Shown one piece after another: positions 60,408-64,000 of a stretch of 64,000 bases of DNA. Every line of letters starts with the position of its first letter. The first letter of the stretch is position 1. The translations under genes were made by a program, and so were the position numbers. The DNA comes from an uncultured Acetatifactor sp. (GTDB lineage: Bacteria > Bacillota > Clostridia > Lachnospirales > Lachnospiraceae). The stretch lies in assembly GCA_934433135.1 (NCBI GenBank), contig CAKRZO010000004.1, positions 1 to 64,000 on the forward strand, written 5' to 3'. The notes under the pieces were generated by a model. It was not told the DNA's origin. It did not search any database and worked only from the letters and a program-made list of their open reading frames with translations.

Positions 60408-61169
60408 ATGGCATACGAAATGGAAACGATTCAGTTAAGCCAGGAGATTTTTTACTATCTTTTGGAGCACAGAGAATTAAGGGAAGAGGAAGAACCTGCT
60501 TATTACAAAGCTTATACGGAAGAGCAGGAAGTGCAGAGTCTGATAAAAAGCCAGGGAAATGCAGCGCAGTGTAATATAGAACGTTATGATAATGTGGTTT
60601 ATCTGATTCCGAAAGAAGATAATAAATTTCTGGGATATTCCAAGGCGGATTTAAAGACGGCAATTTGTAAGTCGGGAGCTACGGATAAGGATTACTATCT
60701 GGCACAATTTGTGATTCTGACTATTTTGGTGGAATTTTACGACGGGCAGGGCAACAGTGCCAAGGCAAGAGAATATATGAGAGTAGGAGAACTGCAGAAT
60801 AAGCTATCTGAAAACCTGAAGGCCGGAAGAGAACAGGTAGAAGAGGATGAGGAAGATCAGCTCGGAATTGCCTACCGCAATATGGCAGAGGCATATGAAG
60901 CGCTTCGTTCGGAAGACAGGGGTTCCAGAGCCAGAACCACAAAAGAAGGATTCCTTTATTACATTTTGAATTTTCTGCAAAAGCAGGGGCTGATCGAATA
61001 TGTGGAAGAGGATGAAATGATTAAGACTACCAAAAAACTGGATAATTTTATGGACTGGAATTTATTGAATCAGAATCATTTCGCAAGAGTAGCACGGGTT
61101 TTGACAAAGACAGCAAAAATAGCGGATTCTTCTGAGCCAAAATCGTCCGAAGAACGGGGATTAGAATGA
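60408..61169 (+). CDS. jetB: Wadjet protein JetB (KITE subunit, MukE-like)
   Basis: 253 aa. Two winged-helix-like halves: LSQEIFYYLLEHRELREEEE near the start and KEGFLYYILNFLQKQGLIEY (about residues 183-203) near the end. KITE subunits bind the kleisin and DNA. A 75-bp gap separates it from jetA with no terminator. GAGGAAT precedes the ATG. Its stop overlaps the jetC start (ATGA). The identification comes from size, fold type and position between JetA and the SMC gene. Confidence 0.8.
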   Translation: MAYEMETIQLSQEIFYYLLEHRELREEEEPAYYKAYTEEQEVQSLIKSQGNAAQCNIERYDNVVYLIPKEDNKFLGYSKADLKTAICKSGATDKDYYLAQFVILTILVEFYDGQGNSAKAREYMRVGELQNKLSENLKAGREQVEEDEEDQLGIAYRNMAEAYEALRSEDRGSRARTTKEGFLYYILNFLQKQGLIEYVEEDEMIKTTKKLDNFMDWNLLNQNHFARVARVLTKTAKIADSSEPKSSEERGLE

Positions 61170-64000
61170 GTAAAATTAATGCAGTCAGATTTATTAATCT
61201 GAATTATAATAATAATGCGATACATGTCAGTGATGAAATTTTTCATTTAAACGGGGATAGTACGCTGCTTTCCCTGCGAAACGGAGGGGGAAAGTCCGTT
61301 TTGGTGCAGATGATGACGGCTCCTTTTGTACATAAACGCTACCGTGATGCGAAAGACCGGCCTTTTGAAAGCTATTTTACAACGAGCAAACCCAGTTTCA
61401 TCCTGGTGGAATGGGTGTTGGATCGCGGTGCAGGATATGTGCTGACGGGCATGATGGTTCGCCGCAGCCAGGAAAGTACCGAAGAACAGACGGATAGCCT
61501 GGAAATGATTAACTTTATCAGTGAATACCGGGAAAGATGTCAGCAGGATATTTATCGTCTGCCGGTCTTGGAGAAGAATCGAAAAGAAATTTTATTGAAA
61601 GGTTTCGGAGTTTGCAGGCAGCTTTTTGAGGGCTTTAAGAGAGATCGGAGTATGCATTTTACGTATTACGATATGAATCAAATGTCTCAGGCACGAGCCT
61701 ATTTTGAAAAGCTGAAGGAATATCAGATTCATTCCAAAGAATGGGAAACCATTATCAAAAAGATCAATCTGAAGGAGTCGGGACTTTCGGATTTATTTGC
61801 CGACTGTAAAGATGAAAAGGGGCTTGTGGAGAAGTGGCTTCTTGAGGCTGTGGAAAGCAAATTAAACAAAGAACGCAGCAGAATGAAGGAATTTCAGAAT
61901 ATTCTGGAAAAGTATACTGGACAGTATAAGGACAATCGCTCCAAGATCGAAAGAAGAGATACGATCCGTAAATTTACACAGGAAGCTTCCGCAATTGAAC
62001 AGGAGGCCTTGAATTGTCTGAAGACAGGAGAGCAGATCAGGGAGCAGGAAGGAAAAATTGTCTGCTTTTGGCATAAACTGGAAGAGCTGGAAAAAAGGAC
62101 GGCTGAGCAGGCCGCGGAACTGGAAAGAGAAAAAGCAGAAAAGCTGGAAGAGATTCGGAGAGTGGAATACGAAGAGACTTCCGCTAAAATCCATGCCTTG
62201 ATAAAGGAAGAAAAATTTTATCTGGCGAGCCGGGATATGATCGGTATGGAGAGGGATGAAGTTGCGCAGGAAATTGCATCTTTGGAGGAAAAATGCAGGC
62301 TCTATCAATGTGCAAGGCAGAAAGAGAAAGTGCAGGAGACTTTCGAAGAGTACCGGAGTGCGGTACAGAATCTGGAGTTCACCAGAAAAAGAAAAGAAGA
62401 TCTGGAACCGGAAAGAATTCGGCTGAAGAAAGCGTTAGAACAGTTTTATGCAGAACAGCAAAAGCGTAAACTGGCGGAAGAAGCAAAAACCGGGGAACAT
62501 ATACGGGAACTGGAAAACAATATCCGGGAAGAAAAGGAACGCAGGGAACAGATTAACGGGCAGCTGATGGAAAATTCCGTACAGCATGGGAAGTATTCCG
62601 CCATGATCCGTACCTATGATGAGAAGGAAAGCAGCTTCAATGCCGTATATGCTGCCAACCTGACCAGAAATATTCTGGGGGACTATGAACCCGGAGAACT
62701 TGAAATTACAGGAAGAAAATGTAAAATGCGACTGGAAGAGGCAACGCGCCAGAAGACGGCAGCCTACCGGAAAAAGATGGAATTGGAAGAAAGTCAAAAA
62801 AGTCTTTCCGCCGGATTAGAGAAGAGTAAGGATGTATTATCAGATCTGGAGATCCGAAAAAAGGAAGCAACCCTGCAGATGGAGGAAGCGGAACGGGAAA
62901 TCAGGGAGAGAAAAGTCATTTTAAAATATCTGGAACTGCCGGAAAAGCTTTTATTTGATAAAAGTCAGATCCTGGAAACTGCACTTTCCAAGCTCAAACA
63001 GATCGAAGTAAGCAGACGCTCTTTGCAGAAAGAGGAAGACAAGCTGCAGAAAGAATACGTGCGCCTGACACAGGGAAAAGTGCTGGAACTGCCGGAAGCG
63101 TTTTCCGAGTTGTTAAAAAAGCAGGGGATTACCTGGGTATACGGTATGGAATATCTGCAGAGAAATACCAATAGTTTTGAACAGAACCAGGAATTGGTGA
63201 GAGAGCATCCTTTTTTACCATATGCGTTAATTATGTCGGAAAAAGAACTGCAGAAACTCCTTGCCGCACCGGAGCAGGTCTATACCTCTTTCCCGGTGCC
63301 GATTGTGATAAGAGAAAGTCTGGATCAGAAAGGGCAGACCGGAGAGAAGGGGATGGTTCGTTTCCCGCAGGTGAGCTTTTACCTGTTATTTAATGAAAAT
63401 CTGCTGGATGAAAAGAAGCTGGCGGAGTTAGTCAGCGAAAAAGAAATACAAATACAAAATCTCGGCGCTGCCGTGAAAAGAAAGACAGAAGAGTATGAAG
63501 AGTATTTTTCCAAAAAGGAAAAGATAGAATCCCAAAAACTGACTGAGAGCGGTTATCAGGCTGTAAAGGAATGTCTGAGAGTGCTGGAAGAAGAGCAGGA
63601 AGAGCAAAAAAAACGGATTCGGGAAGGAAAAGAGAAGTTAAATACGCTGATCGGTGATTTGCAAAAGGCGGTTTCGCAGATTCTGAAACTGGAGCAGACG
63701 GAAAGTCAGATGCAGCACTGCCTGAGAGAGTTTGAAGCATTGCAGGAGGCTTATGAAGATTATCTGGAAAATTGCAGGCAGCTGACAAAATGGAAGGAAG
63801 AAGAACGCAGGCTGACCGATCGAAAGAAAATGATTTATTTGAAATTGGAGAGACTGGAAGAGAACGTTAAATCGGAGAATGCTTTACTGGAGAGACTGGT
63901 CAGAGATCTGGAAAAAATCAAAGAAAAGTGTATTCTATACCGCATTTCAGAAGAAGAAAGGCAGAATGAGGTATTGGAAGAACAGGATCTGCTTTCGGAA
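61166..64000 (+). CDS. jetC: Wadjet protein JetC (SMC/MukB-like ATPase), partial at window end
   Basis: The frame is open for 945 codons to the last base, so the 3' end lies outside. The N-terminal head starts MSKINAVRFINLNYNNNAIH and has the P-loop NGGGKS (residues 39-44, K43) within LLSLRNGGGKSVLVQMM. Long coiled coils follow (about 235-590), then a hinge-like globular part (about 620-760: TWVYGMEYLQRN, YALIMSEKELQKL) and the returning coil. The signature, Walker B and second head half should follow outside. It is the loop-extruding motor of the system. It overlaps jetB by 4 bp. Confidence 0.88.
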   Translation, partial: MSKINAVRFINLNYNNNAIHVSDEIFHLNGDSTLLSLRNGGGKSVLVQMMTAPFVHKRYRDAKDRPFESYFTTSKPSFILVEWVLDRGAGYVLTGMMVRRSQESTEEQTDSLEMINFISEYRERCQQDIYRLPVLEKNRKEILLKGFGVCRQLFEGFKRDRSMHFTYYDMNQMSQARAYFEKLKEYQIHSKEWETIIKKINLKESGLSDLFADCKDEKGLVEKWLLEAVESKLNKERSRMKEFQNILEKYTGQYKDNRSKIERRDTIRKFTQEASAIEQEALNCLKTGEQIREQEGKIVCFWHKLEELEKRTAEQAAELEREKAEKLEEIRRVEYEETSAKIHALIKEEKFYLASRDMIGMERDEVAQEIASLEEKCRLYQCARQKEKVQETFEEYRSAVQNLEFTRKRKEDLEPERIRLKKALEQFYAEQQKRKLAEEAKTGEHIRELENNIREEKERREQINGQLMENSVQHGKYSAMIRTYDEKESSFNAVYAANLTRNILGDYEPGELEITGRKCKMRLEEATRQKTAAYRKKMELEESQKSLSAGLEKSKDVLSDLEIRKKEATLQMEEAEREIRERKVILKYLELPEKLLFDKSQILETALSKLKQIEVSRRSLQKEEDKLQKEYVRLTQGKVLELPEAFSELLKKQGITWVYGMEYLQRNTNSFEQNQELVREHPFLPYALIMSEKELQKLLAAPEQVYTSFPVPIVIRESLDQKGQTGEKGMVRFPQVSFYLLFNENLLDEKKLAELVSEKEIQIQNLGAAVKRKTEEYEEYFSKKEKIESQKLTESGYQAVKECLRVLEEEQEEQKKRIREGKEKLNTLIGDLQKAVSQILKLEQTESQMQHCLREFEALQEAYEDYLENCRQLTKWKEEERRLTDRKKMIYLKLERLEENVKSENALLERLVRDLEKIKEKCILYRISEEERQNEVLEEQDLLSE

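Overview
The window looks like chromosome of a spore-forming Clostridium-type Bacillota, most likely a gut Lachnospiraceae. The support is moderate GC with GGA/GAA/AAG-rich codon use, strong AGGAGG ribosome binding sites, consensus sigma-A promoters with 17-bp spacers, sporulation genes (gpr, spoIIP, a sigK-type sigma factor, a SpoVB-type flippase), a Gram-positive PolC and CodY. The genus cannot be fixed from the sequence alone. Most genes are on the + strand.

Region by region. 1-2.5 kb: a BlaI-type repressor and an M56 (BlaR1-like) membrane protease, more AT-rich than what follows. 2.5-7 kb: a SpoVB-like flippase, then a cysteine desulfurase and MnmA, which together make the 2-thiouridine of tRNA, and a conserved unknown protein. 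7-10.5 kb: gapA-pgk-tpiA, with two copies of a structured intergenic repeat. 10.5-12 kb: a secreted CAP-domain protein behind an array of 11-bp-spaced TGTAAY boxes, and rpsT, both on the - strand. 12-18 kb: gpr-spoIIP, lepA-hemW and a sigK-like gene that lacks the pro-sequence. 18-34 kb: comM-dprA, ispG-polC, a tRNA-Glu, topA, codY, rpsB-tsf and a purine permease.

34.5-48.3 kb is the main accessory transport region. An ATPase/FtsX-type ABC pair is followed by two solute-binding lipoproteins with large extra N-terminal domains, two sugar-type ABC permeases, a HlyD-like adaptor and a MacB-periplasmic-core protein. It mixes importer and efflux parts and has no sugar-type ATPase. 48.4-52.9 kb returns to housekeeping genes: rnhA, an rRNA pseudouridine synthase, ligA and metA. 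52.9-54.8 kb is a small AT-rich island with an HU-like gene, fragments and a GNAT-like two-gene unit. A large membrane protein follows on the - strand.

57-64 kb carries a Wadjet-type (Jet) SMC defence operon in the order D-A-B-C. It is translationally coupled to an upstream SGNH hydrolase and is cut by the window end inside the SMC gene.

The main non-coding signals are: a structured repeat in two copies with compensatory base changes (8280-8388 and 10489-10573); a 166-bp element with perfect 14-bp inverted ends at the polC stop codon, with related partial copies after codY and after the FtsX-type permease; an rpsB promoter whose -35 lies in the loop of the codY terminator; and a perfect 16-bp palindrome at the gapA promoter.
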